Shown here: piece after piece, positions 63,665-64,000 of the stretch | Position numbering within the stretch: the stretch's first letter is position 1 | Layout: every line of letters starts with the position of its first letter | NCBI RefSeq assembly: GCF_000718165.1 | Contig: NZ_JOEY01000013.1 | Location: 124,001-188,000, forward strand | Reading direction: 5' to 3' | Length of the DNA: 64,000 nt | From: Streptomyces fulvoviolaceus | GTDB taxonomy: Bacteria > Actinomycetota > Actinomycetes > Streptomycetales > Streptomycetaceae | The notes under the pieces: generated by a model | Database searches by the model: none | Told to the model about the DNA's origin: nothing | The model's input: the letters and a program-made list of their open reading frames with translations, nothing else | Position numbers and translations under genes: made by a program

Positions 63665-64000
63665 TCACACGTCGGTGACCCGCAGGCCCGCGTGCGCCTT
63701 GTACCGCCGGTTGACCGAGATCAGGTTGGCGACCAGCGACTCCACCTGGTGCGCGTTGCGCAGCCGCCCGGCGAAGACACCGCGCATGCCGGGGATACGG
63801 CCGGCCAGCGCCTGCACGATCTCGACGTCGGCGCGCTCCTCGCCCAGCACCATCACATCGGTGTCGATCTCCTCGATCTGCGGGTCCTGGAGAAGGACGG
63901 CCGACAGGTGGTGGAAGGCGGCGGCGACCCGCGAGTCCGGCAGCAGGACGGCGGCCTGCTCGGCGGCGCTGCCCTCCTCCGGCTTCAGCGCGTACGCGCC
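63665..64000 (-). CDS. NADPH-dependent F420 reductase, 3' part only
   Basis: The frame is open from 64000 to the stop at 63665 (111 residues visible), so the start lies beyond the window. It matches the C-terminal half of F420:NADPH oxidoreductase (Fno/NpdG): AAFHHLSAVLLQDPQ, then TDVMVLGEERADVEIVQALA and the terminal LRNAHQVESLVANLISVNRR with YKAHAGLRVTDV. The enzyme moves hydride between NADPH and the deazaflavin F420. A short frame starting at 63856 is only the 3' end of this gene. The Rossmann motif that would prove the cofactor is outside the window. Confidence 0.85.
   Translation of the reverse strand, partial: GAYALKPEEGSAAEQAAVLLPDSRVAAAFHHLSAVLLQDPQIEEIDTDVMVLGEERADVEIVQALAGRIPGMRGVFAGRLRNAHQVESLVANLISVNRRYKAHAGLRVTDV

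Overview
This window is high-GC actinobacterial DNA, almost certainly a Streptomyces chromosome. The signs are GTG starts, strong G/C bias at third codon positions, tightly overlapping start/stop codons, and a characteristic gene set: a tricorn protease homologue, a large AfsR/SARP regulator, MmyB-type XRE regulators, GlnE with a GlnA2-type glutamine synthetase, a GlnR-like operator, an F420 reductase, and many secreted or lipid-anchored proteins. It looks like chromosomal core with accessory patches. I saw no rRNA or tRNA gene, prophage, insertion sequence or CRISPR array.

Layout. 1-8.5 kb: housekeeping genes on the plus strand (nitronate monooxygenase, cut by the window edge; rsmE; a VOC protein; a lipoprotein; tricorn protease; HIT protein; RNase Z; adenosine/adenine deaminase). 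8.6-16 kb: an MFS exporter and a D-glucarate catabolic locus (IclR repressor, kdgD, glucarate dehydratase, ACS-type MFS carrier, PfkB kinase) with a readable promoter and palindromic operator. 16-23.1 kb: a degenerate cytidine-deaminase-like gene, a divergent XRE/MFS pair, then phoH-ybeY-corC-mmcQ on the minus strand. phoH is interrupted by a 362-residue intein that carries the hallmarks of class 3 splicing and an apparently intact LAGLIDADG endonuclease. 23.5-26.6 kb: three secreted or surface genes resembling a WxL/DUF916 system. 26.5-28.6 kb: amtB-glnK plus a small unknown gene, preceded by 11-bp phased GlnR-like boxes. 28.7-42 kb: era, an XRE regulator with a reductase, a LysR/EamA pair, glnE, a lipoprotein, LuxR-PPOX, VOC, and glnA2. 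42-50 kb: DUF3105-DUF305, a sedolisin protease behind three 28-bp palindromic repeats, a His/Met-rich membrane protein with a multicopper oxidase, and NAD synthetase. 50-58.2 kb: an MFS exporter, an EEP-family protein, a TetR/MFS pair, panB, and a DrrAB-type ABC exporter preceded by five helically phased repeats. 58.2-64 kb: an AfsR/SARP regulator, a DUF6578 protein, a site-2 protease, a small membrane protein, and the 3' part of an F420:NADPH reductase.

How the genes work together. Nitrogen control is over-represented: AmtB-GlnK for ammonium uptake and sensing, GlnE for GS adenylylation, a GlnA2-type ligase probably immune to GlnE, and glutamine-dependent NAD synthetase. The glucarate locus should convert glucarate to 2,5-dioxopentanoate; the final dehydrogenase is not in the window. 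Two dispersed palindromic repeat families occupy many gene 3' ends and sometimes supply the stop codon or extend a reading frame. The strongest candidates for less-described biology are the PhoH intein, the actinobacterial WxL-like trio, and the repeat arrays upstream of the sedolisin and ABC exporter genes.
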